54,701 nt of DNA from Herpetosiphonaceae bacterium (GTDB taxonomy: Bacteria; Chloroflexota; Chloroflexia; Chloroflexales; Kallotenuaceae): NCBI GenBank assembly GCA_036374795.1, contig DASUTC010000332.1, forward strand, positions 1 to 54,701. Reading direction: 5' to 3'. The notes beneath the pieces are model-generated. The model searched no databases and was not told the origin of the DNA. It worked only from the letters and a program-made list of their open reading frames with translations. Positions 20,508 to 31,127 of this stretch are shown piece by piece (the stretch's first letter is position 1; each line of letters opens with the position of its first letter). Made by a program: the position numbers and the translations under genes.

Positions 20508-21767
20508 TCAAAGCTGTTTATTGACGCGGCGAGTGTCGTACACCTGCCGGATCAGCCGCAGCGCTCGCATGATCCGGCCCGACTGGATCTGCTCGATCAA
20601 GCCTTCCAGGTACCGAATATGCTCGTCTTTGCGGGCGATCGTCGCCTGGAGCGCGGCAATCGGGTGCTGAGCACCCTGCTCTTTGAGGCGCTGCTCGCGC
20701 TCCCGGTCGGGAATGTGGCTAAAATCCGGCTCGACCACCTCGGCTGGCAGGTGATGGTCCTGGGCAGCGCCCATGTCTGCATGCTTCTGGAACGGGCGTA
20801 GCTCGGCAAAATAGCGCTCGATCGCCGCGTCCTGCTGCCGCCCGCCGGTTTTGGCCCACTGCATGATGTTGCGCGCGGTGCCAAGATTCAAGAGCGCCGG
20901 ATACTGACGCTGAAGCGCGGGCGTGCTCCGCCAGGCCGCCTGCACCACCTCCGGGATCACATCCGACGTGCCGTGCGGCGACTTAACGCCGAAGAAAAAG
21001 GTTCCGGCGGCAGTGTACAGCGCGGCAGACTCGGAGAAGCGGCGATCGTAGGTGCTCAGCGGCAGATCGAGGATGCGATCGATCAGCACGTGCAGCTCGC
21101 GCACGTCGGGCTGGCCCTCGGTGCCGAGATCGCGGCGATAGCTTTCGAGCAGCGAGCGCACGGCGAACGACGGCATCTGGTATGGCGCGACGCCCGATCG
21201 CAGCCTGGTGAACGGCGTAAAGACCTGCTCCATGCCCTGCTGCGTGGCGTTGAAGTAGTGGTGCGGATAGCCGTGATAGGCAAAGACAAAGTTGCACTCG
21301 CCATAGACATAGCCGCCGTTGCGCAGCGCATCGTACATCTCCTGCGCGGCCACGAACGGCTGGCGCAGATGCTCGATCACCGCCAGCGAGAAGATAAAAT
21401 CGAAGCTCTCCGGCAGAAACGGCAGCGCGTGCGTATCGCCGACCACATCGACGTATGGCGTCAGCGTCACGTCCATGCGGATCACGTTGGGCAGGTTGAG
21501 CGCCATGTTGCCCGATCCCATATCGAGGATGATCGCGCTGGCGGGCAGCGATTGCAAGACAACGCGGTGCAGCCACGGATCGTAGCCCTGGCGAATGTCC
21601 AGCTCGTGCTGATACTGCGTTTCGGGAATGCTAGCGTCGGGCAGCATCACCGGAACGCCGCCGACGATCGGATAGGCGCGCTGGCACTGCGGACAGACCA
21701 GCGTTTCTTCCTGACGCGCCACGGCGACTTTGCACGTGGGACAGGCAAGAATATCGAACAGGTCCAT
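20508..21767 (-). CDS. SAM-dependent methyltransferase with N-terminal zinc ribbon
   Basis: The 419-residue product opens with a Trm112-like zinc ribbon: ILACPTCKVAVAR and LVCPQCQRAYPIVGGVPVML supply four Cys. A class I methyltransferase domain follows (IILDMGSGNMALNLP as motif I, FDFIFSLAVIEHL further on). The C-terminal 100 residues are charged and partly coiled-coil, ending in a segment with IQSGRIMRALRLI, which is seen in proteins of surface polysaccharide clusters. The substrate is not known. It leads the two aminotransferase genes. Confidence 0.8.
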   Translation of the reverse strand: MDLFDILACPTCKVAVARQEETLVCPQCQRAYPIVGGVPVMLPDASIPETQYQHELDIRQGYDPWLHRVVLQSLPASAIILDMGSGNMALNLPNVIRMDVTLTPYVDVVGDTHALPFLPESFDFIFSLAVIEHLRQPFVAAQEMYDALRNGGYVYGECNFVFAYHGYPHHYFNATQQGMEQVFTPFTRLRSGVAPYQMPSFAVRSLLESYRRDLGTEGQPDVRELHVLIDRILDLPLSTYDRRFSESAALYTAAGTFFFGVKSPHGTSDVIPEVVQAAWRSTPALQRQYPALLNLGTARNIMQWAKTGGRQQDAAIERYFAELRPFQKHADMGAAQDHHLPAEVVEPDFSHIPDREREQRLKEQGAQHPIAALQATIARKDEHIRYLEGLIEQIQSGRIMRALRLIRQVYDTRRVNKQL

Positions 21768-21829
21768 GCTCTCGATGCCTTTCCGTTAGCTAGGAGTTGG
21801 CAATTATAGAGTATCGCGGGCTGATCTGG

Positions 21830-22390
21830 CTACAAACTGCTGTAGGTGCGCTCCTCGCGCCAGGCCCGCGCTTTGACGACGATCGCCTCGATGAACTCGC
21901 TTTTGCCCAGGGTATAGCTCTCGATGTCGCCGGGAAACTGACGGGCTAGCTGCTCTTTCAAGCGGCTGTACGCCTCCGCCGCGTCGGGATGGGCGCGCAG
22001 ATAATCGCGCAGGTTGAGCATGCGCTCGATCTCGGGATGGCCCGTCTGAAAGACATGCACATTGTGCGTGCGGGCCATGTCGCTGGTTTTGGTGAAGTAG
22101 CGCCGCCCCGCGATGCCCAGCTCGCCACGCGGCGCGTAGCCCAGCTCGCTCATCGCGCCATCGTGGGCATCGATCGCGTCGATCTGCCGCGCCTCGATCA
22201 GGATGTCGATCGTGGGCTTGGCTTTGATGCCAGGGATCGATGTGCTGCCCGCGTGATGGATCGCGACCAGCTCAGGCGCAAGCGCTGCGGCGATCGGCTC
22301 CGCCGCAGCGCGAAACGCACTTGCCCAGGCCGGATCGTGCGGCACGACGGCAACGGTGGCGCTCGGCTGCGATCCATTCGGCTGAGACAT
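21830..22390 (-). CDS. GrpB-family protein
   Basis: The 186-residue product shows the GrpB (UPF0157) nucleotidyltransferase-like core: VVPHDPAWASAFRAAA, IHHAGSTSIPGIKAKPTIDIL and THNVHVFQTGHPEI. The GST and D-x-D-type pattern in KPTIDILIE suggests a nucleotidyltransferase fold. The function of this family is poorly defined. The ATG at 22390 has GGAGGAAG upstream and is preferred to one at 22429. It is followed by nothing on the same operon within 60 bp other than the methyltransferase gene. Confidence 0.85.
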   Translation of the reverse strand: MSQPNGSQPSATVAVVPHDPAWASAFRAAAEPIAAALAPELVAIHHAGSTSIPGIKAKPTIDILIEARQIDAIDAHDGAMSELGYAPRGELGIAGRRYFTKTSDMARTHNVHVFQTGHPEIERMLNLRDYLRAHPDAAEAYSRLKEQLARQFPGDIESYTLGKSEFIEAIVVKARAWREERTYSSL

Positions 22391-22419
22391 GGGAGCTTCC
22401 TCCACTTGCTGCGAGTTCC

Positions 22420-22480
22420 AGGCCCTCACCCCGGCGCTGCCGCGCCTTCCCCTCTCCCACTAACGCAGGAGAGGGGAGAA
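22420..22480. repeat. REP-like hairpin repeat
   Basis: GGCCCTCACCCCGGCGCTGC, then CCCCTCTCCCACTAACGCAGGAGAGGGG, which folds as a hairpin. A heptad-type array follows directly. Confidence 0.75.
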
Positions 22481-22488
22481 TCTGTGCC

Positions 22489-22545
22489 TGGTTCTTGGTG
22501 CTCGTCCCTTTGATCGCCCGCATGGCACCCGGTTCTTTGGTCTTC
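22489..22545. repeat. Heptad array with GGCACCCGG element downstream of carB
   Basis: GGTTCTTGG units, diverged sequence containing GGCACCCGG (reverse of the CCGGGTGCC element), then GGTTCTTTGG. It lies just after the carB stop. Confidence 0.6.
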
Positions 22546-22550
22546 GCCCC

Positions 22551-25832
<3,282 letters not shown>

Positions 25833-25938
25833 CTCAATCACCGTATAGGCGAAAGCCCCGCGCCATCCGTTTAACGCAGGGCCTTGTCGCATCGGGGGTA
25901 TTATACGCGATTGTGCGGTGTGGTGCTGCGAGGGGATC

Positions 25939-25999
25939 AGGCCCTCACCCCGCTTCGCTGCGCTCAGCACCCCGCTCCCGCTGCCGTAGGAGAGGGGAA
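25939..25999. repeat. REP-like hairpin repeat upstream of carB
   Basis: GGCCCTCACCCCGCTTCGCT, then a CCGCTCCCGCTGCCGTAGGAGAGGGG hairpin. It is nearly identical over about 55 nt to the copy at 27570. A short GTTCCTTGTTATGCTTGGTTCTTG heptad-like tail follows (26005-26040). Confidence 0.8.
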
Positions 26000-26040
26000 G
26001 CAACGTTCCTTGTTATGCTTGGTTCTTGCCTCTTAGTTCC

Positions 26041-26261
26041 GATCTACGCTTAAGCGCACTGCGTGACTTTACAGCTTGTTTATGCGTCTTGTTTCAGGGC
26101 AGGTTATCTGTTTGGCTGTGACGATCGCTGCTGGAAACTTCTCATTTTGATGACCAAAAAGGAGGTTCCGCTTAGTAAGCGCTCATTCTCGTAATCATAC
26201 ACTGATCGGTATGGGAAATCGCGTCCTCGCTTCTGTTTTATACTTGAAAGGGCTCCTTACC
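26041..26261. other. Intergenic region before the metalloprotease pseudogene
   Basis: This is lower-GC sequence. An AAGGAGG at about 26159 has no credible start after it (stop codons follow within a few triplets). I see no gene or clear promoter here. Confidence 0.4.
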
Positions 26262-26860
26262 ATGCACACACCTCGTCGGACAACACTGATCATCAGCGTG
26301 CTGGTATTTATGGCAACGTTTGTCGTCTCATTTCTACGACACTCTCTGCGCAAGCCCATGAATATTCTGTACCATTCAGATGGTATCGATCAAATGCGAA
26401 TTTTACCGATCTTGGCACCGCCTGGAGCGCAGAGATCCGTAGTACAGCGGAAGACTACAACGCTACTGATTTGACAACCACCTTTATTCCCTATGGCGCT
26501 CCCTGTAGCAGCGCATGCATCTACTATCAATCGCTAAACCTTGGCACGGAACTCTTAGGACGTGCGCGCCCTTACTTCAACGGCGATCCTTGCTTTGACG
26601 CCAATAGTGTGCTGCGCCCTGGTGTCTGCAACACGACGGATCGACGGGCGAATCTAGGCTATGTGGATTTTAATAGCTACTACTCGATCGAAATAACGAG
26701 CCGCGCGCATTTTCTCGCCCGGCATGAAGCGGGGCATATATTTGGGATGAACGGAGCCTTCAACTGCGTCGATGTCACGGTGATGAACGAGACGGGCTGC
26801 GGCTATCAATACACTCGGCTTCAGGCGCACGACATCGGCCATCTGAATGCCTGGTATTAA
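26262..26860 (+). pseudogene. Frameshifted secreted metalloprotease (HEXXH type)
   Basis: An ATG at 26262 opens a signal-peptide-like segment (MHTPRRTTLIISVLVFMATF). The reading frame is then lost around 26320-26345. The next frame continues without stop through TTLSAQAHEYSVPFRWYRSN, LGTAWSAEIRSTAEDYN, FIPYGAPC and the zinc-binding motif FLARHEAGHIFGM (HEXXH plus G, metzincin-like), to a stop at 26860. Joined, the product would be about 200 residues with a signal peptide cleaved near AQA/HEY. This looks like a matrixin-type extracellular protease with one indel. It could be a real pseudogene or a sequencing error. Confidence 0.75.
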
Positions 26861-26896
26861 GACGTACACATTGCTCATTATGTGCATCGAGGAGTC

Positions 26897-27568
26897 ATGA
26901 TTGTGCTTTCCAACATAGCCCGATCGCGTCGCGTACTCCTGCTCATCGCCGTCGCAATCCTCGGCTTGATCGGCGGACGCTTGGCTGCGACGCCCGAAGA
27001 CTCAGAGGCAGAATCAGGAGCATCCGCCGCCCATCACAACAGCAATGCCTTCCTGATGCCCACGCCCAACACGCTCGGCGAATTAGTGGAGAAAGCGGAC
27101 ATCATCGTTGTAGGAACGATCGGCGAGGAGCTTCGGCAGCAATCGTTCGTCGGCTACGACGAGCAGGGGCGCGCGATCACCGCCAGCGACCAGCGCCTGC
27201 CCGCCGAGGCAGAGACGCTCTTTCATGATTTTGCGGTCAACGTGGAAGAGGTGATCAAGGACGACGGCACCATTCAGGCGCAACAGCCGCTGGTGCTACG
27301 AACGATCTTCGCCCGCAACACGAAAGAGATCGATCCCGCACAACACTATCCGGGTGTCTTCCCCGGTGATCGCTACCTCTTGCTGCTGTCGCGCAACCCC
27401 GATCATGCGACATACGGGTTTTACTACGCGGCGGCAAGTCGGCTGCTGATCGACGGCGATGCGGTAACACTGTCGGACGGCGCGCGAACGCCGCTGCCGT
27501 TTTCTAAAGGCGTCGCGCCGCAGGCGTTTCTTGGGCAGCTTCGGCGCATGGTTAGGCAGCAGCAATAG
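26897..27568 (+). CDS. Predicted secreted protein of unknown function
   Basis: The 223-residue product begins MIVLSNIARSRRVLLLIAVA with a hydrophobic segment to about residue 30, so it is exported or membrane-anchored. The rest is a soluble domain including ADIIVVGTIGEELRQQSF and GDRYLLLLSRNPDHATYGFYY. This pattern (a 'risk of export' domain that tracks VGTV..., then V-x-V-E-E-V-I-K, then GxxYLLFL) recurs in secreted proteins of Firmicutes and Chloroflexota whose role I cannot name. GAGGAG lies 3-4 nt before the ATG at 26897. It starts 36 bp after the protease pseudogene, suggesting they were once a pair. Confidence 0.7.
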   Translation: MIVLSNIARSRRVLLLIAVAILGLIGGRLAATPEDSEAESGASAAHHNSNAFLMPTPNTLGELVEKADIIVVGTIGEELRQQSFVGYDEQGRAITASDQRLPAEAETLFHDFAVNVEEVIKDDGTIQAQQPLVLRTIFARNTKEIDPAQHYPGVFPGDRYLLLLSRNPDHATYGFYYAAASRLLIDGDAVTLSDGARTPLPFSKGVAPQAFLGQLRRMVRQQQ

Positions 27569-27569
27569 C

Positions 27570-27627
27570 AGGCCCTCACCCCGCTTCGCTGCGCTCAGCA
27601 CCCCTCTCCCACTGCGTAGGAGAGGGG
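27570..27627. repeat. REP-like hairpin repeat (copy A)
   Basis: It matches the copy at 25939 over about 55 nt, with the hairpin CCCCTCTCCC...GGAGAGGGG. Copy B follows in inverted orientation. Confidence 0.8.
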
Positions 27628-27644
27628 CGCGATGCTCCCGATCA

Positions 27645-27693
27645 CTCCCCCTCTCCTATCGCAATGGGAGAGGGGGCCGGGGGGTGAGGGCCG
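27645..27693. repeat. REP-like hairpin repeat (copy B, inverted)
   Basis: CTCCCCCTCTCCTATCGCAA then TGGGAGAGGGGG and GGGGTGAGGGCC, the reverse orientation of copy A. The pair can fold into a larger stem between the convergent genes at 27568 and 27740. A short GGAACCAAGCACCACGCACC tail follows. Confidence 0.75.
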
Positions 27694-27739
27694 GAACCAA
27701 GCACCACGCACCACCTGCTCCCGTGGGTGAGGGCCTGTA

Positions 27740-28213
27740 CTATCTTGAGCGAAAGACCGGACGAATACTGGGATGCAGCAGGTACAGCATCAGCGTGATC
27801 GGTATCACGCTGCGGCTGAGCGCGATCATCAAGCTGGGTACGAGCACCGGCGCGAGCAGCGCCTCGACGACAAACCGCGCGACGTTGAGCGCCAGAAAGG
27901 CCAGCGCAAGGTAGCGCCCCCACTCTTTGAGCCGCCACAGCCCGATCGCCGTCACCGCGTAGAACGGAAGCTGCGCCAGCGCCAGGGCCAGCGCGAGCTG
28001 CGCATTCGAGCGCGCGTCAGCGCTCGTACCAGCGGCACTCAGCAGTTGAAACGCCTCGACGGCGGTGAGCGCCATAAACACCACGTAGAGCACGAACAGC
28101 GCTGCGATAATCATCACGCCGACCGGACGCCCGCGCGGCTGGGCTGGCTGCGCGCCAGGATGCTTGAGCGTGCCTGAGGGTTGCGAATCACTCATCTTGT
28201 TAGGTTCTTTCAT
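27740..28213 (-). CDS. Small integral membrane protein
   Basis: The 157-residue product has a polar N-terminal 30 residues and about four hydrophobic helices: GVMIIAALFVLYVVFMAL, ALALALAQLPFYAVTAIG, YLALAFLALNVARFVVEALL and IALSRSVIPITLMLYLL. I do not recognise the family. The ATG at 28213 and that at 28195 (MSDSQPSG) are both possible; neither has a strong SD. It lies 41 bp downstream of the UbiD gene and could be co-transcribed with it. Confidence 0.6.
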   Translation of the reverse strand: MKEPNKMSDSQPSGTLKHPGAQPAQPRGRPVGVMIIAALFVLYVVFMALTAVEAFQLLSAAGTSADARSNAQLALALALAQLPFYAVTAIGLWRLKEWGRYLALAFLALNVARFVVEALLAPVLVPSLMIALSRSVIPITLMLYLLHPSIRPVFRSR

Positions 28214-28254
28214 GAGGTTTATGTGATCGGTTCAGATGCCATCGTCCACCTCGA

Positions 28255-29736
28255 TCAGCGCTCGATGCCGTAGCTGCGCCACTTGCGGCTGACCAGATCC
28301 ACGATCTCTGGCGTCATCCGAATGTCCTCCGGCCACTCGCGTGGAAACCGATCCAGCACCGGATCTTTGCGCGTCGCGTCGATGCCCATCTTCGCGCCGT
28401 AGGCAAAATGGTCGGCGGAGTGATCCAGCGCGTCTAGCGGCCCGTCGACGATCACCGTGTCGCGGCGCGGATCGACGTTGGAGCCGACGTGGAACAGCAC
28501 GGCGTTGAGATCCTGCACGTTCACATCCTCATCCACGACGATCAGGAACTTGGAGAGCGACATCAGCATCAGGCCCCACAGGCCATACATCACCTTGCGC
28601 GCCTGGCCTGGAAAGCGCTTCTTGATCGACACGATCACGACGTTGTGGAAAACACCCTCGGCGGGCATATTCACGTCGACCAGCTCCGGGATCACAAGCT
28701 GCATCAGCGGCAGAAAAAGGCGCTCGGTCGCTTTGCCCAGCCAGTAATCCTCCTGCGGCGGGTAGCCGACGATCGTCGTGGCGTAGATCGGCTTGCGGCG
28801 GCGGGTGATCGCCGTGATATGCATCACCGGATACTGATCGGCCAGCGAGTAGTAGCCGGTATGATCCCCGAAGGGGCCTTCGAGCCGCTTTTCGCTCGGA
28901 TCGACGTAGCCCTCCAGCACGATCTCGGCGTTGGCGGGCACCTCAAGGTCGATCGTCTTGCATTTGACCATCTCGACCCGCTCGCGCCTGAGCCAGCCCG
29001 CAAACATAATCTCGTCGATGCCGGGCGGCAGCGGCGCTGAGCCTGCGTAGATCGAGGCGGGATCGCTGCCGATCGCCACCGCCACCGGCATACGGCCCGT
29101 GTTGTGGCGCAGCGCCTCGCGCTGCTGCTCCGCGCCGCCCTTGTGGATCTGCCAGTGCATGCCGACGGTCGTCTTGTCGTACACCTGGATGCGATACATC
29201 CCGACGTTGCGAAAGCGGCGGACGGGATCGCGCGAGATGACCATCGGCAGCGTGATGTAGCGCCCGCCGTCGTGGGGCCAGCACGTGAGCACCGGCAGCC
29301 GCGTCACATCGACCTGATCGCCGGTCAGCACCACCTCCTGGCACGGCGCGCTATCGACCGTCTTGGGGCGGTACCGCACCACCTCCGACAGCTCGCTCAG
29401 CTTGCGCAGCGCGTCGAACGGGCCGGACGGAATCTCCGGCTTGACCAGCGAGGCCATCCGCTGGCGCAACTCCTCCAGCGAGTGCAGACCCAGCGCCCAG
29501 GCCATGCGCTGCTCGGTGCCCATCGCGTTGATCAGCACGGGCATGTCGTAGCCCTGCACGTTCTCGAAGAGCAGCGCGTAGTTGTGGGTCTTGCTCTTGG
29601 AAACCCGATCGGTAATCTCTGTGATCTCCAGGTCATTCGAGACGGGCGTTTTGATCCGTCTCAGTTGACCGCGCTTATCCAGATAGTTGACGAACTCTCG
29701 CAAATCGCGAAATGTATGCGGCACGCGCTCAGCCAT
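28255..29736 (-). CDS. UbiD-family decarboxylase
   Basis: The 493-residue product belongs to the prenylated-FMN-dependent UbiD decarboxylases. Visible features are FRDLREFVNYLDKRGQLRRI at the N-terminus, FENVQGYDMPVLINAMGT, LPMVISRDPVRRFRNVGMYR, EGPFGDHTGYYS (carrying a catalytic-type Glu) and ITRRRKPIYATTIVGYP. Members act on 3-polyprenyl-4-hydroxybenzoate, in menaquinone (futalosine) synthesis or on aromatic acids. No UbiX flavin prenyltransferase is adjacent, so the exact substrate is not determined; quinone biosynthesis is most likely. AAGGTG lies upstream of the ATG. Confidence 0.88.
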   Translation of the reverse strand: MAERVPHTFRDLREFVNYLDKRGQLRRIKTPVSNDLEITEITDRVSKSKTHNYALLFENVQGYDMPVLINAMGTEQRMAWALGLHSLEELRQRMASLVKPEIPSGPFDALRKLSELSEVVRYRPKTVDSAPCQEVVLTGDQVDVTRLPVLTCWPHDGGRYITLPMVISRDPVRRFRNVGMYRIQVYDKTTVGMHWQIHKGGAEQQREALRHNTGRMPVAVAIGSDPASIYAGSAPLPPGIDEIMFAGWLRRERVEMVKCKTIDLEVPANAEIVLEGYVDPSEKRLEGPFGDHTGYYSLADQYPVMHITAITRRRKPIYATTIVGYPPQEDYWLGKATERLFLPLMQLVIPELVDVNMPAEGVFHNVVIVSIKKRFPGQARKVMYGLWGLMLMSLSKFLIVVDEDVNVQDLNAVLFHVGSNVDPRRDTVIVDGPLDALDHSADHFAYGAKMGIDATRKDPVLDRFPREWPEDIRMTPEIVDLVSRKWRSYGIER

Positions 29737-29915
29737 AGCATCACCTTAATCTGTGAAGAAATACGCAATCTCCGCTTAAGTATAGCATGGCTTGTGGCGG
29801 ACCACCGAGGGGCTGCGATTTCAGATCTTGGTGCTCTTCTTGCTACCTCTGCGCAGCGCTACGACGGACGTGGCCGGGTCCATTCCCGATACAGTCTCAT
29901 CGAGGAGGCGAGATC

Positions 29916-30197
29916 ATGGATCGCAACCAGAACACGGGCAGCGGCGAGTCGGTCAGCGGCACTGGCCTCGACAGCGACATGAGCGGCATGACCGACACCG
30001 GCAGCCGCGATCAGAGCACGATGAGCGGCTACGACACCGGCACCGTCCGGGGCATGGATAGTGCTACCAGCGGTGGCACGGCGATGGGCAACACTGGCTC
30101 TACAGGCGCGGGCATGAGTACGTCGAGAGGTGGAGGGACGAACACGGATTTGAATGTGAGCGGAGACGACGAGGATAACACGGCACGAAAAGGCTAG
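29916..30197 (+). CDS. Low-complexity Gly/Ser/Thr/Met protein
   Basis: A 93-residue product beginning MDRNQNTGSGESVSG, dominated by Gly, Ser, Thr, Asp and Met with repeated DSxMSGM/GMDSAT-like units. It has no membrane segment and is probably disordered. GAGGAGG lies about 8 nt before the ATG, a strong SD that supports the gene being expressed. An upstream in-frame ATG at 29787 is not supported. I recognise no family. Similar short disordered proteins occur among stress-response proteins, but nothing here shows that. Confidence 0.65.
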   Translation: MDRNQNTGSGESVSGTGLDSDMSGMTDTGSRDQSTMSGYDTGTVRGMDSATSGGTAMGNTGSTGAGMSTSRGGGTNTDLNVSGDDEDNTARKG

Positions 30198-30230
30198 GCA
30201 GCGCGGAGTCGGGGACCATCGATAGCCTTA

Positions 30231-30256
30231 GGGGGCGTACACGCAGGTACGCCCCC
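30231..30256. terminator. Bidirectional hairpin between convergent genes
   Basis: GGGGGCGTAC pairs with GTACGCCCCC (10 bp, 6-nt loop). It lies between the convergent low-complexity gene and the SelW-like gene. Confidence 0.75.
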
Positions 30257-30271
30257 GATCTTTGCCGAGGC

Positions 30272-30517
30272 TCAGGCTGTGACCGGCGCGCGGTTTTTGA
30301 CCGCATCGAGCACTTCTTCGGGCTTGGCGTGCCGTCCCAGCGCTGCTTTCGAGAAGAGCAGCTGGCCGTCGCACGTCACCTCAAACCGCCCGCCACCCGA
30401 TGGGATCAGGCTCAGATCGGTGATTTGGTCTTCGTAGGCTGCTAAGAGCTTGTCCGCCAAACTGACGGCGCGTGGAGTGTAGTTTCATTCCCGGCAGTAT
30501 TCGATCGAAATCCGCAT
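30272..30517 (-). CDS. SelW/Rdx-family protein, probable selenoprotein (in-frame TGA)
   Basis: Read through one in-frame TGA, this is an 81-residue Rdx (SelW/SelT/SelH-like) thioredoxin-fold protein. The ATG at 30517 has AGGAGG 5-6 nt upstream. The sequence runs MRISIEYCRE, then TGA at codon 11 (30485-30487), then NYTPRAVSLADKLLAAYE, LIPSGGGRFEVTCDGQLLFS and ALGRHAKPEEVLDAVKN. In the family this is a CxxC (or CxxU) redox motif, and the TGA falls exactly on its second position: C8-R-E-U11. The part after the TGA is full length and undecayed. Conventional calling would start at a TTG (30460) and lose the active site. Two hairpins are possible within 45 nt after the TGA. A Cys-to-stop mutation is the alternative. 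Confidence 0.75.
30447..30470 (-). promoter_or_regulatory. Candidate bacterial SECIS hairpin
   Basis: Downstream of the TGA the mRNA can form AGTTT/AAGCT around the loop GGCGGAC (loop starts with GG, 27 nt after the TGA), or CGCC/GGCG around GTCAGTTT (loop starts with G, 19 nt after). Both fit the spacing and loop-G rule for bacterial SECIS elements, but the stems are short. Confidence 0.4.
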
Positions 30518-30556
30518 AGGTCCTCCTCGATCAGACGTTTGATCAACACGGATCAG

Positions 30557-30585
30557 TGTATCAGAAATCATGCCAGCCGTGGCAA
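30557..30585 (-). promoter_or_regulatory. Promoter of the SelW-like gene
   Basis: On the minus strand there is TTGCCA (5 of 6), a 17-bp spacer and GATACA (3 of 6), about 40 nt before the ATG. Confidence 0.4.
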
Positions 30586-30647
30586 CAGCGTACGTTCGAC
30601 CTGCTGCCAATACGCCACACAGCGATCGAACGTTTCATGGAGCACGT

Positions 30648-30676
30648 TTGCGGTGCATGAGAGCAGCGCCTATAAT
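30648..30676 (+). promoter_or_regulatory. Promoter giving a leaderless transcript
   Basis: The -35 is TTGCGG (30648-30653, 3 of 6), with a 17-bp spacer and a perfect -10 TATAAT (30671-30676). The predicted start falls at 30683, which is the A of the ATG of the next gene. Confidence 0.6.
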
Positions 30677-30682
30677 GCGCGT

Positions 30683-31006
30683 ATGCATGATGAAGGTCGC
30701 TTTTCGATTGCCGTGCGGCTGCTGCTGACCGCGAACGAGCGGGAGCGCTTGCTGGCGCTGTGCCAGCAGGAGCAGGCCGACGTGAGCGATGTGGTGACAA
30801 AGATTATCGCCAGCTACCTTGATCGCCGGGATGACCTGACCGTCGCCGCCGTGGCAGAGCCGCCCGCGTCGCCGGACGAGCACAGCGCGCTGCAACGGCA
30901 TATCCGCCAGCTCCGTATGCAGGCCAGCCACATGGGCACGGAGACACCGCCCTGGCTGCGCCACTATATCGCCGAGCTAGAGCAAGAGCTGCGCGGCAAA
31001 CGCTAG
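30683..31006 (+). CDS. Small ribbon-helix-helix-like protein
   Basis: The 107-residue product starts MHDEGRFSIAVRLLLTANER. A short beta-like segment is followed by helices ERERLLALCQQEQADVSDVV and TKIIASYLDRRD, the outline of a ribbon-helix-helix DNA-binding protein. The C-terminal half (SALQRHIRQLRMQ, LRHYIAELEQELRGKR) is helical and may dimerise. There is no SD; the ATG coincides with the predicted transcription start, so it is probably leaderless. A longer ATG ORF from 30539 is not supported. DNA-binding is inferred only from the pattern. Confidence 0.65.
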   Translation: MHDEGRFSIAVRLLLTANERERLLALCQQEQADVSDVVTKIIASYLDRRDDLTVAAVAEPPASPDEHSALQRHIRQLRMQASHMGTETPPWLRHYIAELEQELRGKR

Positions 31007-31010
31007 CGGA

Positions 31011-31104
31011 CGAAGGAACAAAGGGCCGTCAGGCCGGGAGTGTGGGGGCCTGACGCAGAACAAAGAACAACTCGAAACCCGAAACTTGAAGCTTGAACCT
31101 TGGA
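31011..31104. repeat. Heptad repeat array upstream of tlyA
   Basis: The plus strand carries GAACAAAGAACAA and then AACTCGA, AACCCGA, AACTTGA, AGCTTGA, ACCTTGG in exact 7-bp register. A GGCC-containing hairpin (GTCAGGCCGGGAGTGTGGGGGCCTGAC) lies within it. Here the purine-rich strand is plus, as are the genes. Confidence 0.8.
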
Positions 31105-31127
31105 ACGGGCGCTAGCGGCATAAACCG

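Noticed and set aside
17744-20524. A 926-codon open frame on the plus strand across both aminotransferases
   Set aside because: Both minus-strand genes have full family motifs. The antisense frame bridges two genes and has only shadow-frame composition.
26150-26175. AAGGAGG as the start of a small gene
   Set aside because: Stop codons follow within a few triplets in all frames and no start lies at suitable spacing.
30272-30460. A 62-residue Rdx protein starting at TTG
   Set aside because: It lacks SD and the redox motif. The ATG at 30517 with a strong SD and the in-frame TGA explains the gene better.
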